Source: Ascochyta rabiei (taxonomy: Eukaryota > Ascomycota > Dothideomycetes > Pleosporales > Didymellaceae). Taken from it: DNA of 64,000 nucleotides. Under the pieces are notes generated by a model that had not been told where the DNA came from, searched no databases, and saw nothing but the letters and a program-made list of their open reading frames with translations. The position numbers were made by a program, and so were the translations under genes. Shown here in pieces: positions 45,988 to 58,283 of the stretch (the first letter of the stretch is position 1; each line of letters starts with the position of its first letter). The DNA is taken from assembly GCF_004011695.2 (NCBI RefSeq), contig NC_082407.1:186001-250000 (forward strand), read 5' to 3'.

Positions 45988-48439
45988 ATGCGCAGTCTTA
46001 CTATCGCTGCCCTTGCTGGGCTCAGCAGCGTTGTCTCATCTCAGGCCATTGATCTAGCCTACGTAAATGCACAGCCTGATCCTACCTACACGATCATCCC
46101 CGATCAACGGGCTCAGACAGTCATATACAACCAGGACTCGGCTCTTGCCTCCGTAGTCGCAGTTGCTCTTCAGACCCCCGTTCCTGACCCAGGCGAAGGC
46201 GCTCTTCACAGTCGCAATGTTTTCGGCAAGCGTGCTGGACCTTGCGAGAATCTCCAGAACAACGCCAACACCTACAACGCAAAACTCGACCCCGCGGAAG
46301 CTTTCTTGGCGGACGAAAGCCTCCAAAAGCAGGCCAAGGATGCCAAAGTACCCGCCGGCTACACGCAGGTCTACTCCAACCTGCAAAAGGCCGCTTCTGC
46401 CAACGGCTACATGGGGTGAGTCTTTCCGGCTTCGTGTCTCTCGATACAACTAACCGCTTTCCAGCTACACTATCATGCCAAGCTACGATGTCCAGTCGTG
46501 TGCAGACAAGTGCTCCAAAGCTCTCGGTTGCCAGGGTTTTAACACATACTTCGAGCGCAGCCCCAGCAAAGCACCGGCGGCCAGTTGTCAGGATCCTGCG
46601 GGTAGCGCCAACCCGTTCTGTGTGCTCTGGGGTGGTCCGGTATCAAAGGAAAATGCTCTCAACGAGGGTCAGTGGCGCGAGAAGTACCATGTTGTGATCA
46701 CAGCATCAAACGGCTATGTTCTTACGTCCTCGGTCGACCCCCAGTCTGGCAAGGCCATCAACGCGCCCCTGGACTGTAACAAGAACGACGCTTACATGGG
46801 TATGCGCCTCCTGACCGATAATGCACCTTTCGATCCACAAAGGTGCGCCGCCATCTGCGAAGCCACAACCCAGTACAACATCGACCACCCTGAGGCCGGC
46901 AAGGCTCCCCGTCTATGCAAGTTCTACAACACCTACATCTTGAACAAGAACTATATCTCGCAGGGTCAAGCATGTTCCATGTACACCCAATACTGGGACC
47001 CCAACACTTACGCCACGAACGACGGTCAATGGGACGGACAAGGCAATCACTACACCATCTCTTCGAGCACATTCTTCTCGAACAAGACCGACATCGTGAC
47101 ACCTGTTTGCCCGGCTGACATCGACAAGCTCAAGACGAGTTTGGACGTGACGTCCTTCTGCGCTTTGTATATTTCTTATGTTGCACCTACCACAGCCACT
47201 GCCACGGCGGGCGGTGGTGCAACCATCATCGATGCTTGTGGTCAACCTACCGGACGCATCAGCAAGCGTGACGATAGCGATCCCGCATTGATCGAAGCTG
47301 TCGTCGGTGTCTTTCCCAGCAAGGTCGACAATATTGCTGTCACCGGCACTGAGCCTGCCCTTGCCACCGTTCCCGCTCAAGCTGCCACTGATTCCGAGGC
47401 TCTTGCATCAGCCACCTCGGCTGCCATTGCACAACTAGTAGACACTGCAGCTGCCACTATATTCTCCGCCACACCAGCACCCGCAAGCACACAGGGAGAT
47501 GCGTCTTCCACTCCCACTGCTACCGACGCATCGAGCACTCAAAGAGTACCTGTGGCCGCTACCACCAATGCTGCAACCTCGTCGGCACCTGCTCAGAAGC
47601 GTGCGGCGTCCACACCTGATGCGCTTGCGGGCCGCAACCCGATCGAAATCTCCAGCGCCTGCTCACAGATTGTCGGGAGCAGCACCCCTACCGTGACGGT
47701 CACCGCTGCTGCATCCACTGCCACATCGTACAGAAAGTGTAATAATTTCCCTGCTAAGTGTCCGGCCAGCTCGCCTGCCAAGGCTTTTGCTGGGGACCTT
47801 GATAGTGCCCCTGTCAGCATCGATGATAACGTGTACACCCTTGTGCTGCCATTCCAGGTTTGCATCTACGATACGTGTAGCACAAAGGTCAACCCCACTT
47901 CCAACGGTATCATCTCACTGGCTGAGTACCGCAACATCGGCTACGTGAATGACAAGGGTCTTCCTAACTTCGGAGGCAAGGCTGTAAGTACATCAGACTC
48001 AGGGATTCCACCCGCCTTCTCACACTTTGCAGGTATTGGCCGCTCTTTGGCAAGATATGTACATCTACCAGGATGAGTCTCAGTACATGTCTTTCACCAC
48101 ATGCGGTGACGTGGGCAAGCGCACAGTCACCTTTGACTGGCGGATCAGCGCATTCCAGGACGTTCCTCAATTCTACAGATTCTCTGCAACCTTCTACGAG
48201 GACAAGCCTGGGCGAATTTTGCTCCGGTACTTTGAGCTCAGCGACAGGGGCGTAGGAGCGACGATCGGCATCGAGGGCACAAGGAAGGGAAAGAGTAAGT
48301 GCAATGACGTTGCTCAACGGGACAAAATCGCTAACGTCGACCAGCTGCCTCGGCGACATACTCGCAGAAGAAGCCCGTTTCGAACGGTCTTGCTATCGTT
48401 TGGGACCCTGCATCGCTTTCTTGGAGCACTACCACTTAG
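45988..48439 (+). CDS. large secreted protein with PAN/apple-like Cys regions and a C-terminal beta-rich domain, four exons
   Basis: Exons 45988-46415, 46465-47983, 48033-48294 and 48345-48439 join to 767 residues. Introns of 49, 49 and 50 nt have GTGAGT, GTAAGT and GTAAGT donors, CAG acceptors and CTAAC branch sites in the first and third. The N-terminus is a signal peptide (MRSLTIAALAGLSSVVSS). Two Cys-rich regions at about residues 149-196 (SYDVQSCADKC to CVLWGG) and 273-315 resemble PAN/apple folds. A Thr/Ala/Ser/Pro-rich linker spans about 400-565. The C-terminal domain (about 570-767; CIYDTCSTKV, RTVTFDWRISAF, FYEDKPG, ATIGIEG) looks like a beta-sandwich. KR pairs at 81-82, 410-411 and 521-522 could be Kex2 sites. 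No RIP stops, despite transposon blocks on both sides. Likely a cell-wall or extracellular protein; whether it acts on a host is unknown. Confidence 0.88.
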
Positions 48440-48474
48440 ATGCAACGTATATAGACGATTCTTGACGCAAGTTA

Positions 48475-48905
48475 CTATATCCAATAACGGTGCAATTTCT
48501 CTTTCCTAAAGACTAGCCGGACCTGTCTGAACTTGTTATACAAAATTTCTGCAAGGGCCCTTGATACACTTTGACGCACAGTATTCTGCTCCACGCTGTT
48601 CTCGCTCACGGTCTTGATATCCTGTGGGCTTACCTTCGAGCCCCTGGGGCCCCCTGACTGATACTTCGATCGCCCTACAGGTGCTATCCTTGGACCATCT
48701 TCGACAAGCAGCAATAGCGCGTTGAGAATCTGGTTTTGGTTGATGTGCATTAGCAGTACTGCCGTTTTAGGCTCTTCAAGCGGAACTTTATATCCCAATA
48801 GGCAAGTGTCCCACCGCTTACCGCCTCTGCAAGACCTAAACAATTTTTGCTCCCTCATTATACAACAAAGCCACACAAGAAGTACACTCAGAGGAATTCA
48901 CCTGC
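48475..48905 (-). CDS. hypothetical protein, possible C-terminal exon
   Basis: The minus-strand frame is open from a stop near 48905 to TAG 48475-48477 and is protein-like: EEPKTAVLLMHINQNQILNA, then LLLVEDGPRI, then KVSPQDIKTVSENSVEQNTV, and a basic end. The first clear ATG is at about 48858. It converges tail-to-tail with the secreted-protein gene, with 35 bp between stops. A plus-strand frame (48722-49066) overlaps. No family recognised. Confidence 0.38.
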
Positions 48906-49450
48906 TGCTCTTTTCAAAGGTGTCACCAGCCGTCAGCGAGGTGAGCGTCATCAGAGCGGGCGGAGAAATGCCGTTGGAGACGCAATACCGAACTCATTCC
49001 ACCGCACTCCCCAATCAAGCGCGCAGGACCTCGACGACAAAAGCTTGCATATCGCCGATTCTCTAGTCCAACGAAATTTAAAAACAGCTATGTAACCGTT
49101 GGAATTTACTTACCTGCCGCTTACTCATCTCTACAGACCTGTCCCCACCAACGAGTACAACAGATCCGAAGGCGATTGTCAGAATTCACAATTACGGACA
49201 CTACATTTAAATTTTTTTTACTTAAATTTTTTTATATCTTTAAAGCCTTATCTAAGGTAGTTCTAATCTATACTATTATTATAAGGTAAAGAAAGCTAAC
49301 CTGTATGTTAAATCTTTGTTTACTTATATAATATAACTATACTAAATCTTTATTTTATAAATTTTAATTTTCTTTAAAAGGTAGTTAGTTCTTTACTTTA
49401 AGTTACTTCTTTATTAAATAGAATACTAAACAAGTTAAATACTTATATTA
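48906..49450. other. transition from unique DNA to AT-rich repeat compartment
   Basis: Composition changes near 49196: the next 250 bp are about 80 percent A+T with TTTAAATTTTTTT runs, and no element ends are visible. The TA at 49449-49450 is the target of pogo copy C. Confidence 0.6.
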
Positions 49451-49576
49451 ACGTACTCCTGTTAGATAACCAACCTTACCGAGCCAAGTTAGGGTTTTAG
49501 GGTTAACCTTGGTTAACTTAGGGGCTAGCGGCACACACACATAAAATGAGCCATTAAGACAGATAATTATTAATTA

Positions 49577-51439
49577 ACGTACTCCACAGGTGAGCGGATC
49601 AAACGGGTGAGCGGATCACTCTGCCAAGACCACACCAAACCTCCACCTTACCACGCAATGCCTTAACAACAACATTAATCTACGCCCTTAAGAGAAGCTG
49701 TAATACAGCTTGCGCTCTAGGCAATTAAACAAGACGTAATACTTACCCTATAATGCGCTGTAGCTATATATAACACGCCTTACAGCACACTACACGCTTA
49801 ATACACAGGACAACCTGCACAAGCTGATTGTACGCCAGTTTAACAGATTATAGACCAGACTAAGGAGGACGTGATTACTAAGTACATCCTTAAGCTAGAT
49901 CCACAAGGATTTGCCCCTCAGCTAGCTGCTGTAGCTAATATAGCTAATTCTTTGCATACTAAGCACAATATAGGCTATGTTAGCATAAACTAGCCTAACA
50001 CGTTTGTTAAGCGCCGCCCTAACCTTAAAGTAAGGTTTAATCGCAAGTACGACTACAAGAGAGCCCTCTGTAAGCATCTAGAGATTATTAGGGGCTGGTT
50101 TAGGCTTGTAGCAAATGTCAAAGCTAAGTATAGCATCTAGGACAATAACACGTACAACTTTAATAAGACAGGCTTTATAATAGGCTAGATATTAACAGGA
50201 GTAGTTGTTACAGGCTTAGAGCGTTAAGGACAGCTAAAGGTAGTGCAGTAGGGCAATTAAGAGTGGACAACAGTCATATAGGGCATCAATGGCACAGGGT
50301 AGGCTATTCTACCCTTTATTATCTTTAAAGGCTGCAACCACCTCTCTGCCTAGTACAAAGAGGACAATCTGCCCTATGACTGGGTTATTGGAGTCTCTAA
50401 GAACAGATAGACTACTAACAAGCTTAGTCTGGACTAGTTAAAGCACTTTAATGCCTATACAAAGACGCGCACCTAAGGAGTACACTAGCTACTCCTTATT
50501 AACAGCCACAAGAGCCACAACTCCCTTAACTTCTAACAATACTGTAAGGAAGCAAAGATTGTTACACTATGTATGCCTCTACACTTATCTTACCTCTTAC
50601 AACCACTAGATGTAGGTTGTTTTGCCCCTCTAAAGAAGGTATATAGGCGCTAAGCTAAGAATCTTATACGCAACTACATTACTTATATTACTAAAACTAA
50701 GTTCCTACTATGCTTTATAGACGCCTATAAGGAGATATTTACTTCTAGCAATATCTAAGGAGGCTTCTAAGGCGCTGGAATAGTCCCCCTTGACCCAGAA
50801 CAGGTTATAATAGGTCTTGATGTCCGCCTACGTACCCTACCGCTACCTACTATAGAAGATAAGCCCTAGCAGTCCTAAACCCCAAGCACTACCCTGCAAT
50901 TAGGGTCGCAATTAACGCTGGTTTAAGAGAGGATTTAAAGGCATGCAAGCAGCTTACTAACTTTAATAGTTAAGGCCTTTAAAAAGCTTGCTAAAGGCGC
51001 AGCTATAGTAGCGTATAAGCTAGTGTTGGCTTAAAGGGAGATTACTAGGCTTTAAGCAGCAAATAAGGCTGCTATGCGACGTAAATCGCATAAAAGAAAG
51101 CAATTACAGCAGGAGAGAGTCCTAACAGCTAAGGAAGGCCTTTAATTAACTACTCTAACTAAGTTTAGGGCGCATAGTGATAGTAAGAAGGCAAAGAAGC
51201 AAGTGCGCGCTAAAGGAGGGGAAGTAACCTAAAGACGCTGTATAAAGTGCTACAATGTTAGACATAACTTACGTACATGTAAGAAGGCTGTAGAAGATGT
51301 TTCTAAATAATATTATGTACTGCACTACTGTATACAAGGCCAAAGTGGGCTAATACAAGCTATAATAGGGTAGAGATTTGGTGTGGTCTTGGCAGAGTGA
51401 TCCGCTTACCCGTTTGATCCGCTCACCCGTAGAGTACGT
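49577..51439 (+). mobile_element. pogo-type DNA transposon, family 2 copy B, inside the copia LTR
   Basis: 1863 bp, TA at 49575-49576 and 51440-51441, TIR ACGTACTCCACAGGTGAGCG with the repeated GGTGAGCGGATCA core. Its target reads TTAATTAAT in the intact 3' LTR. This is the innermost and therefore latest insertion of the nest. Confidence 0.94.
49658..51310 (+). pseudogene. pogo-family transposase (copy B)
   Basis: A 1653-nt frame from ATG 49658 to TAA 51308-51310, the same length as copy A and aligned with it throughout, with RIP stops. The C-terminal knuckle reads RRC-x-KCYNVRHNLRTCKK, retaining the final Cys that copy A has lost to Tyr. As in copy A, the Asp of the first motif reads Asn; the second motif reads LLLINSHKSHNS. 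Confidence 0.88.
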
Positions 51440-51486
51440 TAATTACCTTTATTATTATCTTTGCACATTAAGCATATTATATAACA

Positions 51487-54400
51487 ATTAAAAGTCTTAC
51501 TAACACTACTAAAATACCCTTTTAATATATTACTATTAACTATATATAATTTAATAATAATTCTTATAGAATATATAACCTATATACCTTAGTTACATTA
51601 ACTACAGACCTACTATGCCTCTCTACACGTATAGGAGAAGATAGACCTAAATTAGACTATCCCTCTAAGGACTAAGCTATAAGTGCCTAACGCCCTAGAC
51701 ATTACTAACTATAAGAGGAGGCTAGCCCTTAGCAATAATAAATAAGGAAACCCTTAGCTTCCTAAAATCCTATCTAAACTATTAGCTAACAGCCTAAAGG
51801 CATAGAAGGAAGATAATAACTATTAGAAGAGCTGCCTTAAATCCTATAAGATAGTAGATAGAGACTACTATAAGGAACAAAATAACCTAGATAAGGTAGT
51901 AATATTTATCTAAAGCTTAGTATTACCTTACCTTATAAAGAACTACTGCTAACTAGGTAAATTAATTTAAATATAGCTTATTAGCCTTAAATATATAGTT
52001 AGTATTAATACTAAAGAAGAATAATTACGTGCACGCTACTAATACCTAGCAGCCCTTAAACTAATAAGATAACCTAGGAGCTAGGATACCTAGCTCCTTA
52101 AGTATAATTATGCTATAACTAACACTAAAATAGAGGGTATTGCTAAAATATATAATATACAAGACACTATCTAAGACTTCTTAGATTTAGTAATAAAGAT
52201 AGCGCTAACCTAGGTAATAACATTTTAGAACTATAGTAGATAAGAATAAAACATAACTTATAAAGAAATAAGAAAACGCTTCTAAGAGTATATAAGTAAG
52301 TACTACCCTAAGAGGAGATAGTAAAGGGGCGCCTTTGCTGCAGGGAATAACTTAACTCTTACTGCTAGTAGTAAATCTACCCTAGACACTAACAGGGACG
52401 CCTCTTATGTTATTAAAGACGTATTATCTACTTCTACTACACAGGGGAGTTAGGTAAGACCTTATTAAAAACAGAACTTTAGTTAGATAACTATATCTAA
52501 GCAGTCTCTAAAAGGGGATACAGCAGCAGCTAGAGGAGCAAAATGCCCTGCTTATAGACAACGCTATAGACTAGAAGATTACTACTACATCTATAAAGAT
52601 AAAGCACTAAAATAGTTTACCCTATATAATAGAATTGCTAAGATAGTACAATTTAGGATAGAATAAAATGCTAACCTTTAAGATTAGGTTAGATCTGCAA
52701 AACAAGCTTACACTAAGACACTAGCTATTAAGACATCCTAAATACTAGAGGCACCTCTAGGATAACTATAGAGATAGAAGATATTAATAATTAATATAAG
52801 TCTAGTTAAAGAATTATATAATATAGAGCTACTAAGCTACCCTCTTAGGAACTCCTTTATCCTTAACTTAGGATTAATAATCTATATTATAAATAACAAG
52901 GACTAAATATAAGACCTTACTCTACCTACATTAAATAACTACCTATAAGCAGGAAACTTCTAGGTATAGATATAGGGATATAGCACTATCTATCTCTATC
53001 TATTAAATATAAGCTAACTAACTATTCTTAAACTACACAACGTAGCATAGTGCCTAGACATACTTTACAACCTTATCTTATTCTAACAACTACGTTAACA
53101 GGGCATCTAGTAGGACACAAAAGGAGATCTAACTTAGCTTAGATAAGTAGACAATACAGCTATTACATCCTTAGATAAACAATATAGATAATAGGTACTT
53201 AGGGAACAACTACAGACAGCATTTGTAATACAATTAACATAAAGCTAAACACCTAAGACTGCTACTGCTCTGCTATAGCACAAGCGAATAGGGCACCCTA
53301 GAGCTGCTACTATTAAACAACTTATCTAACAATCTTAGGGGGTAAGAGTTAGGGGTATTACTACAGTCTAATATAATACTTGCAGACAAGCTAAGACTAA
53401 GAGGCAAATTAGTTAATTACCACAAATAAGTAATAAAGGACTAGAAGAACGCATAGCGATTAACTTCTACTTATATAAAGAAGGAAGCTTTACTAAGAAA
53501 AAGAGCTAATTACTTACTGTGAACAGGCGATTAGGCTTCCTCTAGGACTTCTATTTTAAAGATAATTAACTAGAAAAGATAATTAATCTACTTCCTAGAC
53601 ACTCTTACACAATTCCTGTTAAAACAATATAAGATCTAGGTTAAGGTAATTAAGTGTAATAGTAAAATTACTATAATAAAACTAGAAGTATTAGGATAGT
53701 GCGCTGCATAATTAATTAGGCTTAAGCCTTCTGCACTAGACACCTAAGTATAGAACAGAAGTGCTAAACGCTTAGGGGGTGTAATAAAAGATAAGGCACG
53801 CACTATAAGATTAGACGCAAACCTACTATAGGAAATGTAGCTAGAGATTATAAGGGCAGTAGTGTACCTACACAACTAAACACTAAGGTTATTAAATAAC
53901 TAGAAAACACCCTTTAATATGTTCTTTACCTATATAGCTTAACTAGCTAGCCTAAACATATAAAGTAGGAAACTAAACTAGGTATATCTAAAAGTATATA
54001 GATATAAAGCCTTTACTCTTATAAGTAACACCCTTTAAGGAAAATTACAACTCTAGTAACTAGACCTAAGAGCATAGGTAGGATATCTAGTAGAATACTA
54101 ATCCTTAAATATATTTTAGATATAGATTCTAACCTTAGTAAAAGTTATTAGCATAAGAGATATAATCTTTAATAAGAATACTGTCTTTAGCAGCTAGGAC
54201 TAGGACCTAATAGACAACCTTATGCACAGCACTCTTAAAGAGATAGTAATATAGACAAGAAGCGAAGAGATTCTGCCTCTACCCTAAAACAAGGCTAAAA
54301 TCTAGTTATTCTATAAGGATAACACTATTACACACTTAAATACTACAGAAGATTAACTAGGATATAATAATAGATAGAAAGCTAGACATATATATCTAAC

Positions 54401-56356
54401 TCCTCCCCTAACTCTGCTACTAGTTGCGCTGCTAATAAACATGTTATTATTATCTTAGTTAGCAAAAGGTAACAGCTAATTAGGAGTTGGCAGGTGGCAC
54501 TGGTTAACTGCTAATTAGTTGGAATTAACGCTAGCGCAATCTTAAGGAACTTTACAAACTATCCTGTAGAAAGCTGTATTTATAGCTAGTATATAAGGCA
54601 GATATATAGGCACATACTAGGGTAATAATATTAATAAGGCTAGGTTAAAATAAATGTTAATAAAGGGGCTTAAGCCTTATTAAAGCTAACTCCTACTAGA
54701 GCCAACGGCACAATTAAACCTAGAGGACTACCTGCTTCACAAATGGTTTAAAGAAGCTAAGTAAGAACACCTTAGCAGCTATTAGAACATAAAGTTATAG
54801 TCTAAAGTACCCCTAACAAAGACTAAGGTAGCAGGACACTAAATACTTAACTGTATGTAGGTATACATATATAAGCTTAATAAGAACTACTACCTACTTA
54901 AATATAAGGCGCAACTAGTAATCTAAGGTAACTAGCAACAAAACATTACTTCTAAAGATACCTACGCAGCAACACTAGCTAGCAGGTCCTTTAGAATGCT
55001 TATAGCAATTTTAGCAGCACATATCCTAAAACTTAAGTAGTTTAATGTTCTAAACGCCTTTATTTATATATTAATTAATAGAGAGGTCTATATAAGGATG
55101 CTATGCAGGTATTAGAAACTAGGTATAGTTCTACAGCTACACAAGGCACTATATAGACTAAGAATCTCTCTACTCCTCTAGTAGAAGGAATTTACATCTA
55201 CTCTAATAAGCTATAGATTTGTAGTTATTCCCTATAAACCCTACTGCTTACTTAAGAATAGAGTTACTATCTTCTTCTATAAAGACAATATTATTATAGC
55301 TTATTACCTAACTAGAAGACATAAGGCAGATAAGGCCCTTAGCTATATTACTAACAAATACTCTGTTACAGGAGGAAACAATCTGCAATAGTTCCTAGGA
55401 GTAGAGATAACCTAAGATTAAGACAGCCTAAGGATCCTCCTCTTACAGGGGTTATACATTAACAAAATTATCTCCCTAGCAGACAAGACAGATATATAAT
55501 ACAACACACTAATATTAAGTATTAAGCTTCTACTAAATAAAGGGGAAGCTGTAGTATTAGAAATTAACAAATAGTAGAGAAAGATTAGATCTCTCCTCTT
55601 TACTGTGGTTACTACTAGGCCTAAAATTGCCTTTGCTACATCTAGGCTGGCATAATTTCTAACTAACCCTAGACAGCAGCACTATAACGCAGCAGATTAA
55701 GTACTATTGTACCTACAAGGGACATAAGACCTATCCCTTACCTTTAGAGGCAATAAGCACCTAGTAGTTACTAGTAATGCATTATTTGCTAATAATACTC
55801 TTAATGGGAAGATCTCTTAGGGATATACTATTAAACTATATAGAGGACTTATTACCTAGAGAGCTAATAAACAAGACATAGTTACTATATTAACAACTAA
55901 AGCAGAGCTACTTGCTCTAGCATAGGTGGATAAGGAAGCTATCTTTATCTTAAAACTATTATTAGAACCTAGTATATACCTCTTATAATTAACAGTTACT
56001 ATTTAATATAATAATACCTAGACTATCTAATTAATTAATAAGGAAGTCTTAAAGCTCTAAACTAAACTACAACATAAAGACATTTATAACTACTAGCTAT
56101 AATAAGAGGTAAATAAAGGCACTATAACGGTAACCTATGTCCTATCTACTAAGATGTTAGCTAATAGACTTACAAAGGCTCTGCCTGCAAGCAAGTAGTT
56201 AACCTTTCTAAGGTAGCTAGGACTAAAGAAACATACTAAATAAAGAAAGCTAGCTAACACCTAGATAGAATTACTTAACTAAAAGCTTGCTAACCTAGAG
56301 GTATAATAAGAGCTAATTATGTCTAGCTTTAATAGGGCCTTAAAGCTAAGGGGGTG
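51487..56356 (+). pseudogene. Copia-B gag-pol remnant
   Basis: Heavily RIP-degraded internal region. The 3' half is readable in the plus direction: the K-x-L-V-V-x-G region near 54900, the A-A-T-L-A-x-RSFRMLIAI region near 54960, NAFIYILI-type sequence near 55050, a degraded YVDD box (FFYKDNIIIAY) near 55280 and the RNase H/ADGLTK-like end near 56160. The gag and integrase regions (51500-54500) are too decayed to place domains confidently. A GGGGGTG purine tract directly precedes the 3' LTR. Confidence 0.82.
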
Positions 56357-56518
56357 TGTTAGATAACTAACCTTGCCGAGCCAAGTTAGGGTTTTAGGGT
56401 TAACCTTAGTTAACTTAGGGGCTAGCGGCACACACACATTAAATGAGCCATTCAGACAGATAATTATTAATTAATCACCTTTATTATCATCTTTGCACAT
56501 TAAGTATATTATCTAACA
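56357..56518 (+). repeat. 3' LTR of Copia-B
   Basis: 162 bp, TGTTAGATAACT...TTATCTAACA, uninterrupted; used to infer the original target of pogo B. Confidence 0.9.
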
Positions 56519-58152
56519 AATCTACGCCCTTAAGAGAAGCTGTAATACAGCTTACGCTCTAGGCAATTAAATAAGATATAATGCTTACCCTGTAACGCGC
56601 TGTAGCTATATACAACGCGCCTTATAGCACACTACACGCTTAATATATAGGATAACCTACATAAGCTAATTATACGCCAGTTTAATAGATTATAGACTAG
56701 ACTAAGAAGGACATAATTGCTAAGTATATCCTTAAGCTAGATGCATAAGGATTTGCCCCTTAGCTGGCTGCTATAGCTAATATAGCTAATTCTTTACGTG
56801 CTAAGTATAATATAGGCTATGTTAGCATAAACTAGCCTAACACGTTTATTAAGCACTGCCTTAACCTTAAAGTAAGGTTTAATTATAAGTATAACTACAA
56901 GAGAGCCCTCTATAAGGATCTAGAGATTATTAGGGGCTAGTTTAGGCTTATAGCAAATGTTAAAGCTAAGTATAGTATCTAGGACAATAATACATACAAC
57001 TTTAATAAGAAAGGCTTTATAATAGGCTAGATATTAACAGGAGTAGTTGTTATAGGCTTAGAGCTTTAAGAATAGCTAAAGGTAGTGTAGTAGGGTAACT
57101 ATAAGTAGATAATAGTTATACAGGGCATTAATAGCACAGGGTAGGCTATTCTACCCTTTATTATGTTTAAAGGCTGCGACTATCTCTCTGCCTAGTATAA
57201 AGAGGACAATCTGCCCTATAATTAGGTTATTAGAGTCTCTAAGAACAGATAGACTACTAACAAGCTTAGTCTAGACTAGTTAAAGCACTTTAATGCCTAT
57301 ACAGAGACGCGCACCTAAGGAGTATACTAGCTACTCCTTATTAATAGCTATAAGAGCTACAACTCCCTTAACTTCTAATAATACTATAAGGAAGTAAAGA
57401 TTATTATACTGTGTATGCCTCTATACTTATTACACCTCTTACAGCTACTAGATATAGGCTGTTTTACCCCTTTAAAGAAGGCGTATAGGCGCTAAGCTAA
57501 GGATCTTATATATAACTACATTACTTATATTACTAAAACTAAGTTTCTACTATGCTTTATAGGCGCCTATAAGGAGATATTTACTTCTAGCAATATCTAA
57601 GGAGGCTTTTAAGGCGCTAAAATAGTCTCCTTTAACCTAGAATAGGTTATAATAGGTCTTAATGTCCGCCTATATACCCTACTGCTACCTCCTATAGAAG
57701 ATGCTCTCTAGCAGTCCTAAACCCTAAGTAATACCCTGTAATTAGGATTGCAATTAATACTAGTTTAAGAGAGGATTTAAAGGTATGCAAGCAGCTTACT
57801 AACTTTAATAGTTAAGGCCTTTAAAAAGCTTACTAAAGGCGCAGCTATTGTTGCGCATAAGCTAGTGTTAGCTAAAAAGGAGATTACTAGGCTTTAAACA
57901 GCAAATAAGGCTGCTATGCAACGCAAATTAAATAAAAGAAAGCAGTTATAGGAGGAGGGGGTCCTAACAGCTAAGGAAGGCCTTTAATTAACTACTCTAA
58001 CTAAGTTTAGGGCGCGTAGTAATATTAAGAAGGCAAAGAAGTAAGTGCGTGCTAAAGGAGAGGAAGTAACCTAAAGATGCTGTATAAAGTGCTATAATGT
58101 TAGACATAACTTATGTATATATAAGAAGGCTATAGAAGATATTTCTAAATAA
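56519..58152 (+). pseudogene. pogo-family transposase (copy C), 5' end lost, most degraded
   Basis: Begins within the N-terminal coding region (LREAVIQLTL-like) and ends at TAA 58150-58152. All blocks of copies A and B can be followed (NIGYVSIN, YNFNKKGFIIG, LLQLLDIGCFTPLKK-like), but with many more TAG/TAA codons and C-to-T changes. The start codon was lost in the copia junction. Confidence 0.85.
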
Positions 58153-58283
58153 TATTCTATCCTGCACTACTATATATAAGGCTAAAGTGGGCTAATGTAA
58201 GCTATAATAGGGTAGAGGTTTAGTGTGGTCTTGGCAGAGTGATCCGCTTACCCGTTTAATCCGCTCACCTGTGGAGTACGTTA

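Larger units (their letters stand above)
49460..51486 (+). repeat. 5' LTR of Copia-B, split by pogo B
   Basis: LTR halves at 49460-49576 and about 51440-51486 total about 162 bp after removing the insertion and its duplicated TA. They differ from the 3' LTR (56357-56518) at a few positions, mostly transitions. The LTR contains TTAGGGTTTTAGGGTTAACC, a chance telomere-like motif. Confidence 0.88.
49460..56518 (+). mobile_element. Ty1/copia retrotransposon (Copia-B), full length, heavily RIP-degraded
   Basis: Runs from the TGTTAGATAAC start of its 5' LTR to the ATCTAACA end of its 3' LTR; about 5.2 kb once the nested pogo B is removed. The 5' LTR (49460-51486) is split by pogo B; the 3' LTR is 162 bp. 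No target duplication is found at its outer junctions (ACTCC left, AATCT right), consistent with a deletion on one side. Same family as 1-1908. Confidence 0.9.
49451..58281 (+). mobile_element. pogo-type DNA transposon, family 2 copy C, split by Copia-B
   Basis: The left end is only nine bases (ACGTACTCC, 49451-49459) directly against the copia LTR. The element resumes at 56519 and runs to its right TIR (ending GTGGAGTACGT at 58281). TA flanks it at 49449-49450 and 58282-58283. Compared with copy B, positions 10 to about 100 are missing at the junction. Copy C is more strongly TpA-biased than A and B, as expected if it is the oldest of the three. Confidence 0.8.

Noticed and set aside
46054..47865. 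Several long minus-strand open frames opposite the secreted-protein gene
   Set aside because: They lie wholly antisense to exons with clean splice sites and a signal peptide. Their composition is Arg/Cys/Gly-rich as expected for the reverse complement of a GC-rich coding sequence.
49480..49510. TTAGGG-like runs in the Copia-B LTR taken as a telomere
   Set aside because: They are part of the LTR sequence, occur in all three LTR copies and are only two units long.
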